Shown: positions 23,468-32,006, numbered from the stretch's first letter. The stretch: DNA of 56,240 nt from Nitrospirota bacterium (GCA_016222915.1 JACRQA010000085.1:1-56240), one strand, 5' to 3'. Numbers and translations: made by a program. Notes: generated from the letters alone by a model not told the origin.

Positions 23468-23578
23468 TTACCACAGCAGATGCCCGGCGGTATATACCGC
23501 AGCGATCCCCAGGAGATGGACCAACCACCACCCCGCCCTGAGGAAACTGATCTTTGCGGAAAAAGTCTTTTGCGCCAT
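23468..23578 (-). CDS. Single-helix small membrane protein, copy 1
   Basis: 36 residues: a basic N terminus (MAQKTFSAKISFLR) then one helix, AGWWLVHLLGIAAVYTAGH, ending LLW. His21 and His33 are 12 residues apart, in the pattern GWWxxH-x11-H shared with the next gene. RBS AAAGGGG is placed correctly before the ATG. It lies 35 bp after the coiled-coil gene in the operon. Its size is below most annotation cut-offs. The shared pattern in two adjacent frames, both with sensible starts, is the evidence that both are real. Confidence 0.72.
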   Translation of the reverse strand: MAQKTFSAKISFLRAGWWLVHLLGIAAVYTAGHLLW

Positions 23579-23613
23579 ATGACCACCCCTTTCTTACGGC
23601 CGGCATCTCATAT

Positions 23614-23982
23614 TCAATGGTCCCATTCATCCTCATCTCCGGGCACACTAGCATCATCCTCCGAAGAAGCACCCCGTATCATTTTTCTTATGTCTCCGGA
23701 CACTTTCCTGAAAGTGTCTTCCAGAGAGTAGAACGCATTATAGGCATCTGTGCGCTGTGCCTCCCATTTCCGGTCATCGGCTTCTTCTATCTTCCTCATC
23801 TTCGCCTGAAAGTCCTCAAGCGCCTCCCGGAAATCCGCTATGCGCATTTCACTTCCGATCCTGGCGGCCTCACCGGCCTCCCTGGCCTCCGTGTGGAGGA
23901 GGGCAAGCCTGGATACCCACTCATCTATCCTGGTCATGACCCTCCTCACATGCTCTTTTTTGGGAAGCACGTCAACAGCCAT
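23614..23982 (-). CDS. Coiled-coil protein, unknown function
   Basis: 122 residues, almost entirely helical with heptads (MTRIDEWVSRLALLHTEAREAGEAARIGSEMRIADF, then FREALEDFQAKMRKIEEADDRKWEAQRTDAYNAF). The tail is strongly acidic (SSEDDASVPGDEDEWDH). It resembles small coiled-coil proteins of unknown function seen in Proteobacteria. A structural or scaffold role with the neighbouring ferritin-like and membrane proteins is possible. It follows the ferritin-like gene by 17 bp. Confidence 0.75.
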   Translation of the reverse strand: MAVDVLPKKEHVRRVMTRIDEWVSRLALLHTEAREAGEAARIGSEMRIADFREALEDFQAKMRKIEEADDRKWEAQRTDAYNAFYSLEDTFRKVSGDIRKMIRGASSEDDASVPGDEDEWDH

Positions 23983-23999
23983 AAAGCGCCCTCTTTCCT

Positions 24000-24428
24000 T
24001 TAATCGGTGTCCTTCGCCATATAACCTTTGATATCATTCAGCTCCGACATATATGCGTCATGGCTCTTTTCGTCCTCCAGTAAATGTGACAGCAGCAGTC
24101 TCGGTATGGGCAGGCTGCTCATTTCAAGGGCCTGCTCGGCTGTTTCTATGGCGTTCTTCTCCAGCGTCATGTGTTTCTCGACAAACGTATCAACGACCTT
24201 CAAATCATCAGTGCTGAACGTGACCGTGGAATGCATGCTCTTCTGGATGGTCTGAAGAATATGTTTATGTTTTTCCGAGTCCATTCTCAGCAGATCGATA
24301 ATTGCCCTGACCATGGGATTCCTGCTGTTCCCCGTCAAATTTTTCGCTTCATTGATAGTGCTCTCCTCAAGGACTATCCACCTGTTGACCAGATCATCGA
24401 ATTTTTTTCTGTTCTCCGGTAATGTCAT
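24000..24428 (-). CDS. Ferritin-like helical-bundle protein, first gene of small-protein operon
   Basis: 142 residues from the ATG at 24428 (RBS AAAGGAGA). Helical bundle with repeated acidic/His motifs: WIVLEESTINEAKNLTG, LLRMDSEKHKHILQTIQ, FVEKHMTLEKNAIETAEQAL, LLEDEKSHDAYMSELNDI. The spacing E...ExxH in two halves fits a ferritin/rubrerythrin-like diiron site. No rubredoxin domain. Longer upstream frames have no RBS. It heads the operon that continues through the coiled-coil, two tiny membrane proteins, the four-helix membrane protein, the 84-residue protein and the second ferritin-like protein. Confidence 0.78.
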   Translation of the reverse strand: MTLPENRKKFDDLVNRWIVLEESTINEAKNLTGNSRNPMVRAIIDLLRMDSEKHKHILQTIQKSMHSTVTFSTDDLKVVDTFVEKHMTLEKNAIETAEQALEMSSLPIPRLLLSHLLEDEKSHDAYMSELNDIKGYMAKDTD

Positions 24429-24535
24429 GTTATTATCTCCTTTCTCATTGAAAATTGAATGCTGTTTAAGAAGAAGCATATCACTTTTCCCCCGATTGTC
24501 AATACGTGTTTTAAAGGCCGGAAGTGGACAAACAG

Positions 24536-26497
24536 TCAGGCGGTATGAGAATTTATTTTGCCTCGGGCAGGGACCGAAAAGAAAAAGGTTGAACCCCTCC
24601 CCGGCACTGACTCGACCCATATCCTTCCTCCAAGGCGTTCGACGATTTTTTTGCAGGTGGCCAGCCCGATACCGGTCCCGGGGTATTTGTCTTTTTCGAG
24701 GCGGTAAAACATTTCAAATACTTTTTCCGATTCCTCCGCGGGTATGCCGATGCCGTTATCTCTGACGGAAAAGATATACCCTCCCGCCCCTCTGCGGGCC
24801 TCGACGTGGACCAGGATTTCTCCGCTGCCGCGGAATTTGATGGCATTTGAAATCAGGTTCTGAAAAAGCTGTCCTAACTGCACGGGGTCCGCAGTCACCC
24901 TGGGGAGCTCTCCATGAGTGACGACCGCCCCGCTTTCCCTGATGGGGCCTCCAAGGTCATCCAGGGCATGCTTGAGCGCCTGGGCGCTGTCCGTATCTTC
25001 AAACCGTACCTCATGCGTGCCGGCGCGTGAAAATATCAACAGGTCATTTACGAGGTCCTGCATTCGCGCCAGTTTGTTCGAAGCGTCCGATATTAGGCCG
25101 TCCACCTCGTCCAGTTGTCCGCTTTTCAACCGGCGGTTGATAAGCTTCAACGCGCTGGCTGCGGAAATAAGCGGGGACTTCAGATCGTGTGAGGCAATAA
25201 AGGCAAAGTTCTGGAACTCCTCATTTGAATGTCTGAGGTCCTTCATTGCATTGTTGAGGCTCTTTGACATCTCATTGAAACTCTGCGCCACAATCCCCAT
25301 TTCATCCCTGGTCTCCAGTGACACCTGTATGTCCAGATTGCCTTTCCTTATGCTATCCGAGGCATACATGAGCCGCCTCAGTGAATTCGTCATGGAAAAA
25401 TAATACCCTGCAAAAAGCCAGGAAAGCGCTGCAATGGCAAATATGGCAAACCCGACGATCATATATTTTGCTTTTTTCAGCCTGCTTTTCCGCCCGTCCA
25501 GGACCTCTTTAAGCGATGATGTTATTTCGCTGTGAAGCCGTAAAGATGAACCAATGGCCTTTGTGAATACACTGAAATATTCCTCTGTGGATACAGAGAC
25601 CGCGGAAGTGTTTAGTATGCCGCTTTTCAGCACCCCGATCGCTTCTGAAAGGAACTTATCGAAGTCATCTATTCGCGGGGCAAGCCGAGGCCTGAGGGAA
25701 GGATTTTTTCTGAAGACCTTAAGCATATTTTCTTTTACGACGGCAATCGTTGACCTGTTTATTCCCGACAGCAGGATAAGGTATGCCCTTTCCTGTTCAC
25801 CGATGCTCTGCTGCGCAGCTACCCCCGCCCCGATCCCTCTTAACTGACCCGCGTATTCCGCCGCCATCGGGAGCTTGTTTATTATCGTATCCATCATGTA
25901 AAAACTGTCGATCTCCGGATCGAGCGTCAGGTTGGAGGTGTCCGCGACAAGGACCAGCAGGGAAAGGATGTCTTTAGTAAGGGACGTATGGGCTTCGTAG
26001 CTTTCAAACGGGGTCATATATAATACCCCTTCACTGACGGCGCGCCAGCCTTCTTTTATGGAAGTCCATTTATCTGCCGTATTGATCGTCCCTACAGAAT
26101 ATATGTCGACAAGCAGCCCGTTCCCAGGGCCCTCTTTCTGAATGTTCCGAAGTGATTTCCTGAAAATTTCTCCGGCCTTGTCCAGCATCTTGATGTCTGA
26201 TTCGACCTGCGCCTGTTTTTCCAGAAGCGGCGACCTGAAGGCTTCATCACCTTTAAGCAGGGCGTTCGCCATTCCCCGGTGCTGCTGAACATGAATAAAA
26301 AGTCCCATAACGGATTGGCTGTAATCAACGCCTGATCTTTCCTTCTCCGTAAACGCAATGTCCATGTTTATCTCCCTTACCAGCAGATAAAGAAGGGCAA
26401 GGAGCGCTGATGAAAATACAATGGCCATAAGGACCATCTTCTGCGGGATCATGAGACGGTCCATAAGGACAATGGCAGGTCTGAATAGCTTTTTCAT
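24536..26497 (-). CDS. Membrane sensor histidine kinase with NIT-like periplasmic domain
   Basis: 653 residues from ATG 26497; the frame opens earlier at a TTG without RBS. TM1 near 20-40, then a long helical periplasmic sensor (IHVQQHRGMANALLKGDEAF resembles the nitrate/nitrite-sensing NIT fold), TM2 (KAKYMIVGFAIFAIAALSWLFAG), HAMP (SDSIRKGNLDIQVS), HisKA with phospho-His in ASHDLKSPLISAA, and HATPase (NLISNAIKF, DNGIGIP, GTGIGLATCKKIVERLGG). No response regulator adjoins it. The ligand is not established; the NIT assignment is by pattern only. Confidence 0.88.
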   Translation of the reverse strand: MKKLFRPAIVLMDRLMIPQKMVLMAIVFSSALLALLYLLVREINMDIAFTEKERSGVDYSQSVMGLFIHVQQHRGMANALLKGDEAFRSPLLEKQAQVESDIKMLDKAGEIFRKSLRNIQKEGPGNGLLVDIYSVGTINTADKWTSIKEGWRAVSEGVLYMTPFESYEAHTSLTKDILSLLVLVADTSNLTLDPEIDSFYMMDTIINKLPMAAEYAGQLRGIGAGVAAQQSIGEQERAYLILLSGINRSTIAVVKENMLKVFRKNPSLRPRLAPRIDDFDKFLSEAIGVLKSGILNTSAVSVSTEEYFSVFTKAIGSSLRLHSEITSSLKEVLDGRKSRLKKAKYMIVGFAIFAIAALSWLFAGYYFSMTNSLRRLMYASDSIRKGNLDIQVSLETRDEMGIVAQSFNEMSKSLNNAMKDLRHSNEEFQNFAFIASHDLKSPLISAASALKLINRRLKSGQLDEVDGLISDASNKLARMQDLVNDLLIFSRAGTHEVRFEDTDSAQALKHALDDLGGPIRESGAVVTHGELPRVTADPVQLGQLFQNLISNAIKFRGSGEILVHVEARRGAGGYIFSVRDNGIGIPAEESEKVFEMFYRLEKDKYPGTGIGLATCKKIVERLGGRIWVESVPGRGSTFFFSVPARGKINSHTA

Positions 26498-26662
26498 TAC
26501 CCAAATGCTATCAGTGAACTTCCATTGAGTCAAGGAGCAGACCCGGGCCTGTCATGGTCCTTGCTTGACATTTGGCAAAGACATGTTAATCTTTCCATAT
26601 GGGCATGATATTACTGTCGCTCAAATCAACGGTATCGATAAGTGAAGAGTGATTAAAACTGA

Positions 26663-27430
26663 ATGTCAATATACTTATTTAAGTCAATACTGTCCGTTGT
26701 CATAATTTTATTGACTATTATTTCCATGTATACAATGCTTGAAATGCTAGGTAGAAGCCAGGTAAAAGTTGATGTGAGAAAATATAAGAAAATCCATAAA
26801 GCCGCAGGTTTTCTTTATATCGGCATCTTCATGATCGCCTCATATTTCTGCCTGTATTATATCTATATATCAAGGGCGGAACTAACACCGAGAAGCAATC
26901 TGCACAGCATTTTGTCCCTGAGCATACTGGTGCTTTTCGGGATGAAACTGTTGATTACGAGAGTGTATAAGCAGTTCCACAATTACGTTAATATCTACGG
27001 TCTCCTGATAGCCTTGATTACATTCGGGATGGTCGGTTCATCTGCCGGCTACTACCTCATTGTCTCAAGGTTGGGTACGGACATCTCGTTCGATAAGATC
27101 GCGCAATACAAACACTGGGCCTCTACGCAAAAAAGGGGGGGAGCGCCTGAAGAAAGCGCGTTTGCCGCAGGGCCTGAAAGCATAAGCAGGGGGGAAGTTA
27201 TTTTTAAGTCAAAATGCAGTTTTTGCCACGACACTAAAAGCACAGAGACCATTGTCGGTCCGGGACTGAAAGGTATTTTGAAAAACCGGGAGCTGCCGTT
27301 CAGCAGAAAACCGGCGACACCCGACAACTTAAGAAACCAACTGGTAAAGCCTTTCGGCAGGATGCCGTCTTTTGATTATCTTACCAAAGAAGAGATGGAT
27401 GATGTGATCGCCTTTTTAAGCACCTTGTGA
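26663..27430 (+). CDS. Membrane protein with C-terminal cytochrome c domain
   Basis: 255 residues. Residues 1-150 hold four membrane helices with paired histidines (YKKIHKAAGFLY, NLHSILSLSILVLFGMKLL, YKQFHNYVNIYG), a layout suggesting b-type heme. Residues 170-255 form a class I cytochrome c with CSFCH and distal Met in FGRMPSFDYLTKEEMDDVIAFLS. It probably moves electrons between the quinone pool or a membrane heme and periplasmic partners; the cytochrome c oxidase at 15.6-19.9 kb is a possible acceptor (inference). It is divergent from the sensor kinase. Confidence 0.85.
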   Translation: MSIYLFKSILSVVIILLTIISMYTMLEMLGRSQVKVDVRKYKKIHKAAGFLYIGIFMIASYFCLYYIYISRAELTPRSNLHSILSLSILVLFGMKLLITRVYKQFHNYVNIYGLLIALITFGMVGSSAGYYLIVSRLGTDISFDKIAQYKHWASTQKRGGAPEESAFAAGPESISRGEVIFKSKCSFCHDTKSTETIVGPGLKGILKNRELPFSRKPATPDNLRNQLVKPFGRMPSFDYLTKEEMDDVIAFLSTL

Positions 27431-27436
27431 GGGCGC

Positions 27437-27652
27437 TTACGGTTGTTCTTCAGGGTCAATGCGTGAAGCTTCAGCCTGGCCTTTATCAGTCAGCATGCGC
27501 ATGAGAGTTTCCGCGTCCTTGGGGGGCAGATCAAATTTCAGACAGGCATCAGCTATTAATTTTGAAAGACCGGTCCCGGTATTTTCCATACGCGCATCCG
27601 ATATCCATTTGACGGCCCTTCTCAGTTGCTCACCTTCAGGAAGAATAGTCAT
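27437..27652 (-). CDS. Small conserved hypothetical protein
   Basis: 71 residues, soluble, helical: LPEGEQLRRAVKWISDARMENTG, LSKLIADACLKFDLPPKDAETLMRML. I recall short proteins with the LPxGExLRxAVKWIS start in Desulfobacterota and Nitrospirota, function unknown. It is convergent with the membrane cytochrome gene, 6 bp apart. RBS AAAAGGAAAG lies before the ATG. Confidence 0.7.
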   Translation of the reverse strand: MTILPEGEQLRRAVKWISDARMENTGTGLSKLIADACLKFDLPPKDAETLMRMLTDKGQAEASRIDPEEQP

Positions 27653-27783
27653 ATCTTTCCTTTTGTAAGGCTGCCTTCATAAAATCCCGTATGGGAAATT
27701 TCCTTTTCATATGCATCCGGTCAAAACAGGACCGCATCTTTATAGCCCCATTATATCAGTTTAGCCTGACTATGCAAGTATGG

Positions 27784-27811
27784 TTGACATCAGAGGTTGA
27801 CCTGATATAAT
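27784..27811 (+). promoter_or_regulatory. Sigma70-like promoter
   Basis: TTGACA (27784-27789), 16-bp spacer, TATAAT (27806-27811), both hexamers at consensus. Drives the ferritin-like gene at 27860 and perhaps the thioredoxin reductase after it. A direct repeat GGTTGAC (27782 and 27797) overlaps it. Confidence 0.75.
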
Positions 27812-27859
27812 TTGCATACAGGGAGCAATAAGTATTTTATTAAGGAGACCATAAACAAG

Positions 27860-28357
27860 ATGATGACAGGAAAGGAAGACTTACTTACCGCACTCGGAGA
27901 AGCATTTCTGATGGAAAAGGGGACGAAGATATTTTATGCCGAGGCTGCCGGGAAGGCGGCAAACGCAGACGCCAGGAAGACATTCGATTATCTATCGGAA
28001 TGGGAAGGACAGCACATGGATTATATCCTGGCCCTCTATAAGGGGATAACGGAGGACTGGGGCATTGTGACTTTTGAAGAATTTAAACACAAGGCCGTGA
28101 CCCATTCTACGGAAGCCGGCGTCCCGTTGAAAGAACTCGAAGGGAAGATAGACAGTTACTGTTTCACCGATGAAATGGGGGCGCTGACCCTGGCGATGGA
28201 AATAGAGGGAAAAGCATATAATTTATACCGCAAGCTTTCGCAAAGCGCCTCTGATGCAAACGCTCAGATTGTGTTCAGGGAAATGATGGAGCAGGAAGTG
28301 AAACATGTCGAACATCTGAAAAAGCTGAGAGTAAAACTTGCGGACGTTTACAAGTAG
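27860..28357 (+). CDS. Ferritin-like (rubrerythrin-fold) protein
   Basis: 165 residues from the first of two adjacent ATGs. The GGAG is rather far (12 nt) from it, so the start is not certain. Two-fold helical bundle: EAFLMEKGTKIFYAEAAGKAA with LSEWEGQHMDYILALYKG, and LAMEIEGKAYNLYRKLSQ with MEQEVKHVEHLKKLRVKL. The E...ExxH pattern in each half fits a diiron rubrerythrin-type site. No rubredoxin domain. Probably peroxide protection or iron handling. It is the third ferritin-like gene within 6 kb and is followed by a thioredoxin reductase. Confidence 0.85.
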   Translation: MMTGKEDLLTALGEAFLMEKGTKIFYAEAAGKAANADARKTFDYLSEWEGQHMDYILALYKGITEDWGIVTFEEFKHKAVTHSTEAGVPLKELEGKIDSYCFTDEMGALTLAMEIEGKAYNLYRKLSQSASDANAQIVFREMMEQEVKHVEHLKKLRVKLADVYK

Positions 28358-28382
28358 GGGTGTACTGCAATACGCCCCTGCG
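28355..28382. repeat. Palindromic repeat (taggggc family, variant)
   Basis: TAGGGGTGTA and TACGCCCCTG arms starting on the stop codon of the ferritin-like gene. Related in its ends, not its centre, to the GGGGCATGGC palindromes. Confidence 0.6.
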
Positions 28383-28433
28383 GCAATTCCCGCCTGATCT
28401 TCATGCAACAAATTATCTGATAGAATATTTACT

Positions 28434-30041
28434 ATGAAGGAACAAATCATTTCGGAAGATGTGCGAAACTCGCTGAGAAAGGCCTTTAAACAACTGGGCG
28501 GGACCGTTGCCATCGAGGTCTATACACAGACCGGCATAAACGATCTGTTCAATGACACGACGGTAAGTTTCATGAAGGCGCTGCCGGAGCTTACGGACAA
28601 AATCAAGGTCGGTTTTTTCAGTCTGAAAGACGAACAGGCAAAAAGACGCGGCGTAAAGCGGTCTCCGACAATCCTGATAGGGCCGGACAAATACAATATC
28701 CGTTACACAGGCTCGCCGGCCGGTGAAGAGGCGGCGTCATTCATACTCGCTGTTATCATGGCCTCCACCGGCAAGACTTACCTTTCCGGAGACTCGCGCA
28801 AAAGGCTGGAAAGACTGAAGGAGAAAAGGCACGTGCGCGTCTTTGTAAGCCCTACATGTCCATATTGCCCGCAGCAGGTCATATATGCCGTCTCCGCAGC
28901 AGTCGAGAAAAACGAGTTCATCTCTGTGGAGGTCATAGAGATTTATGAGAACCCCGACCTTGCGGAAAAATACGGCGCCATGTCCGTGCCTACAACCTAT
29001 ATAGGAGAAAACCTCCTGTCCGCCGGTCTCCAGCCGGAGGACCCTTTTATTGAATCCATTGTCGAGGGGAAGCCGGTTGAATTTGTAATGCCCATAGGAC
29101 GGGAGGAGATGAGGGATTACGATATAGTCGTAGTCGGCGGAGGCCCCGCCGGTCTTACGGCCGCAATATACGGAGAGAGAAGCGGATTAAAGTGCATAGT
29201 GCTGGAAAAGGCCAATGTAGGGGGACAGATATCCATAACCCCTGTCGTTGAGAACTATCCCGGCTTTGTACAGATAGCCGGTAAAACACTGGTCGATATG
29301 ATGGCAAAGCAGACACTGGAATACTCCGCGTTGCTTCAGGGTGTGGGAGTTAACGACTTGAAAAAGAAAAACGGTAAACTCGAAATAAGCACAGGCAGGG
29401 GGACTTACAATGCAAAGGCGGTCATCATCGCAACGGGCGCATACAACCGGAAGCTGAACACGCCGGGTGAGGACAAGCTTGCGGGAAGAGGCGTCAGTTA
29501 CTGCGCAACATGCGACGGGTATCTCTTTAAGGACGGTAAAAACGTCCTGGTCGTCGGAGGGGGCAACAGCGCGCTGACGGACGCCCTCTATCTGGACAGC
29601 CTCGGGGCGCATGTCACGATTGTGCACAGACGAGACGCCTTCAGGGCTGAAGAAAGGCTCCAGCAGAGCGTGTTCCAGCGGAATGTCCCTGTCGAATGGG
29701 ACAGTGTGATAGAGGAAATTACGGGTGATAAAAGGGTCGAAAAGGTATCAGTCAAAAACACGAAGACGGGAAAGAAAAAGACCCTCGCGGCACAGGGCGT
29801 TTTTATTGCAATAGGATATGAACCGAACAACGGCATCGCAAAAAAGCTGGGGCTGGAAATGGATGAAGAGGGGTACATCAAAGTAGACTCGCAAATGAGG
29901 ACCTCCATGCCCTTTGTTTACGCGGCGGGGGACATAACAGGCGGTATAAAACAGATAGTCACTGCCGTGTCCCAGGGCGCGGCAGCGGCGCTGACCGTGT
30001 TTGAAGATATTTCAAATCCCTACTGGAAAAAGTCCCTTTAG
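28434..30041 (+). CDS. AhpF-like thioredoxin reductase with N-terminal double glutaredoxin domain
   Basis: 535 residues. Residues 1-115: a thioredoxin-fold domain without CxxC. Residues 120-210: second thioredoxin-fold domain with active site SPTCPYCPQQ and cis-Pro in SVPTTYIGE. Residues 225-535: thioredoxin reductase with FAD site (VVVGGGPAGLTAAIYGERSG), redox pair CATC, NAD(P)H site (VVGGGNSALTDALYL) and C-terminal YAAGDITGG. This is the layout of AhpF, where the N-terminal pair passes electrons to a peroxiredoxin. No ahpC is adjacent, so the partner may be a thioredoxin or the UxxC selenoprotein at 20.6 kb (inference). A -10-like TAGAAT only 8 bp before the ATG and no RBS suggest a nearly leaderless mRNA. 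Confidence 0.93.
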   Translation: MKEQIISEDVRNSLRKAFKQLGGTVAIEVYTQTGINDLFNDTTVSFMKALPELTDKIKVGFFSLKDEQAKRRGVKRSPTILIGPDKYNIRYTGSPAGEEAASFILAVIMASTGKTYLSGDSRKRLERLKEKRHVRVFVSPTCPYCPQQVIYAVSAAVEKNEFISVEVIEIYENPDLAEKYGAMSVPTTYIGENLLSAGLQPEDPFIESIVEGKPVEFVMPIGREEMRDYDIVVVGGGPAGLTAAIYGERSGLKCIVLEKANVGGQISITPVVENYPGFVQIAGKTLVDMMAKQTLEYSALLQGVGVNDLKKKNGKLEISTGRGTYNAKAVIIATGAYNRKLNTPGEDKLAGRGVSYCATCDGYLFKDGKNVLVVGGGNSALTDALYLDSLGAHVTIVHRRDAFRAEERLQQSVFQRNVPVEWDSVIEEITGDKRVEKVSVKNTKTGKKKTLAAQGVFIAIGYEPNNGIAKKLGLEMDEEGYIKVDSQMRTSMPFVYAAGDITGGIKQIVTAVSQGAAAALTVFEDISNPYWKKSL

Positions 30042-30052
30042 CCGGCCAGCGA

Positions 30053-30487
30053 TCAGGAGGCCGCATTTTCCGGGGCAAGATAACCAAGATAATCCAGCTC
30101 CTCAAGCACCCATTCGTCTTCCGATATCTCCCCGCCGTCGACCTTCTGCAAGGCCCTGGCATATTCCTTGAGAAAACAATATGCCAAACGCTTCCTGGTG
30201 GTATCAAGTTTCTTTTCCATGTCAACGGTATTGTCCCTCACGGACCACCTGACGCTGAGGTTTTTGATCACGTCCGAGATCATCGATTCCTTTACCTCGG
30301 ATTGTAAAACCATTGTAAGATCATCATCAGACTCAACGACAAGCTTCATCGGCAAATGGGGCTCCCCAAGCATCTGATTATTTTCAACCGCCCACTCCAT
30401 AATGTCCGGGACATATTTGATATTGAAGATAAGATAATCAAGGCTCAGTTTTTCCAGGTCTTTTTTATATTTTTTTAATGAAACCAC
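30053..30487 (-). CDS. Hypothetical protein
   Basis: 144 residues, soluble, mainly helical, acidic. Notable segments: LSLDYLIFNIKYVPDIMEWAVENNQ, LPMKLVVESDDDLTMVLQSE, KRLAYCFLKEYARALQKV, ISEDEWVLEELDYLG. No family recognised. Convergent with the thioredoxin reductase gene, 11 bp apart. Upstream is a long AT-rich stretch that presumably holds its promoter. Confidence 0.65.
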   Translation of the reverse strand: MVSLKKYKKDLEKLSLDYLIFNIKYVPDIMEWAVENNQMLGEPHLPMKLVVESDDDLTMVLQSEVKESMISDVIKNLSVRWSVRDNTVDMEKKLDTTRKRLAYCFLKEYARALQKVDGGEISEDEWVLEELDYLGYLAPENAAS

Positions 30488-30870
30488 TTCCGTCCTCCAA
30501 TTCTTTTTCAGCCGTTATCATTAATATATTCATTTCTCAGCAACTCAATTAGCGTCACAAAATTTCTTCCTTACTCCTTCAATTGATATTGCAATCTTAA
30601 AAAACCCTTCCATCATATCATATTAAGAAGAGATGTTCCATTATAAACAGATTTTTTGATCTTGCTGTTGCCACTTGTCGATGCAACAATGCTTTGCAAC
30701 ACTTAGCTGCCATAATTGCATTATATCAAATCTTCTGCCCGCCCCCGGCAATTAATTGAATAGTGTTATTAGAAAATGGTCTCCGGCAAAATTAAAATGG
30801 ACCCATGGAGTTGCCTCCCACAGATCCATAAAAAATCAACTCAGCAGATGGTTCTGCCGAGAGTAATGAC
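30488..30870. other. AT-rich intergenic stretch without recognised gene
   Basis: Between the hypothetical gene and the tRNA (both minus strand). I see no ORF with an RBS and no strong hairpin. It should contain the hypothetical gene's promoter. Confidence 0.5.
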
Positions 30871-30946
30871 TGGCTCCCGGGGAGGGATTCGAACCCCCGA
30901 CATGGTGGTTAACAGCCACCCGCTCTGCCGGCTGAGCTACCCGGGA
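30871..30946 (-). tRNA. tRNA-Asn (GTT)
   Basis: 76 nt including encoded CCA (30871-30873). Acceptor TCCCGGG pairs with CCCGGGA, discriminator G; D-arm AGCTCAGCCGGCAGAGC; anticodon stem GGTGG/CCACC with loop CTGTTAA, so anticodon GTT; T-arm GGGGGTTCGAATCCCTC. All stems close. Confidence 0.97.
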
Positions 30947-31070
30947 AACCTGATAATGATTTTATCCGTTAGGACTATCCATTATAAAGAATACCTGCCG
31001 GTAAATTCAATAGACCCGCTTCCCTGCTTTATCATTGCCATGCGCCTTATTGCAGGTTACAATAACTCAA

Positions 31071-31769
31071 ATGTTTGATGCTCAATCTGATTTCATTTGC
31101 GTTGCCCATCGGGTGGCTAGCGGGCACAAGCCGGGGAATACGATTGCGGCCATAAAGAAGGCCCTGGAGCTGGGGGCGAAGGCGATAGAGATAGATATTC
31201 ATAAAATCGGGGATGAACTGCTGGTCACGCATGACACGCTCATATGCGATCCTTTGCAAGGGACAATTGATATCACCAAATGTTCTATGGAACGGACAAG
31301 GGCCATAGACGTCGGGAAGGGATTGACAATCCCCACACTGGAGGAGGTCCTTAACGTTGTAAATGCAAGCGTCTATGTCAACCTGGAATTGAAAGGCAAG
31401 GGGACCGCAAGACCGGTATGTGATCTGATCAGTAGATATATAGAAGAGAAGGATTGGCCGGAAGACCACTTTGCCTTATCGTCATTCGATATCCGGGAAC
31501 TGGAGATTGCCCGTTCAGTACGTCCCGATATAACTCTTGGCTTATTGATCGACCGCAAGGATATCGATTTTGTCCAACTTACCGCTCGTGTCAGGGCGCG
31601 GTCCATCGGAGCGTCGCTGGGAATCACCGGACCGGAGCTGATACGTGCGGCTCATGCTAATGATTTAAAGGTATTCGTATTTACAGTCAACGGCATTGCA
31701 AATATCAAACAGCTAAAATCCATGGGCGCTGACGGGGTCTTCACAGACTTCCCTGAGCAGTGCATTTAA
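31071..31769 (+). CDS. Glycerophosphodiester phosphodiesterase-family protein, altered active site
   Basis: 232 residues from the ATG at 31071, in keeping with UgpQ-like GDPD proteins. TIM-barrel family motifs are present: AIEIDIHKIGDELLVTHD, VYVNLELKGKG, FALSSFD and a C-terminal VFTVNGIANIKQLKSMGADGVFTDFP. The usual start AHRG...PENT reads AHRVASGHKPGNT here, so the HRG Gly is Val and the metal-binding Glu of ENT is Gly. This may weaken or abolish phosphodiesterase activity. The glycine (GGG codon) differs from a glutamate codon (GAG) by one base. RBS weak. It stands alone between the tRNA and the next kinase. Confidence 0.85.
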   Translation: MFDAQSDFICVAHRVASGHKPGNTIAAIKKALELGAKAIEIDIHKIGDELLVTHDTLICDPLQGTIDITKCSMERTRAIDVGKGLTIPTLEEVLNVVNASVYVNLELKGKGTARPVCDLISRYIEEKDWPEDHFALSSFDIRELEIARSVRPDITLGLLIDRKDIDFVQLTARVRARSIGASLGITGPELIRAAHANDLKVFVFTVNGIANIKQLKSMGADGVFTDFPEQCI

Positions 31770-32006
31770 TCCGGCTGGCTACGAGAATCGAGCTAATCCC
31801 ACTAGATATAAAATAGGCTGCACAGACCACCCATCCCAGAAATTTCCTTAAGTATATTTTCAATATGCCGATTATTAAATAAGATTATTGACTACTATAA
31901 TCACTGTCATAATACAGGGCCGAAAGTTGAACACTTAAATTCTATCGGCCTGAGACATTAATCCGGTTGTATATAACGCAGTTTCATTATGAGATAAGAC
32001 GGCTTT

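Noticed and set aside
23445-23672. 75-residue minus-strand frame overlapping the two small membrane proteins
   Set aside because: Out of frame with the two paralogous helix proteins, no RBS, and no hydrophobic or family pattern. The GWWxxH-x11-H pair explains the region better.
31918-31950. GGCCGA/TCGGCC inverted repeat before the NarX-type kinase as a terminator
   Set aside because: Only 6 bp with a 21-nt AT-rich loop and no T-run. Left out as a feature; it could still be a weak operator.
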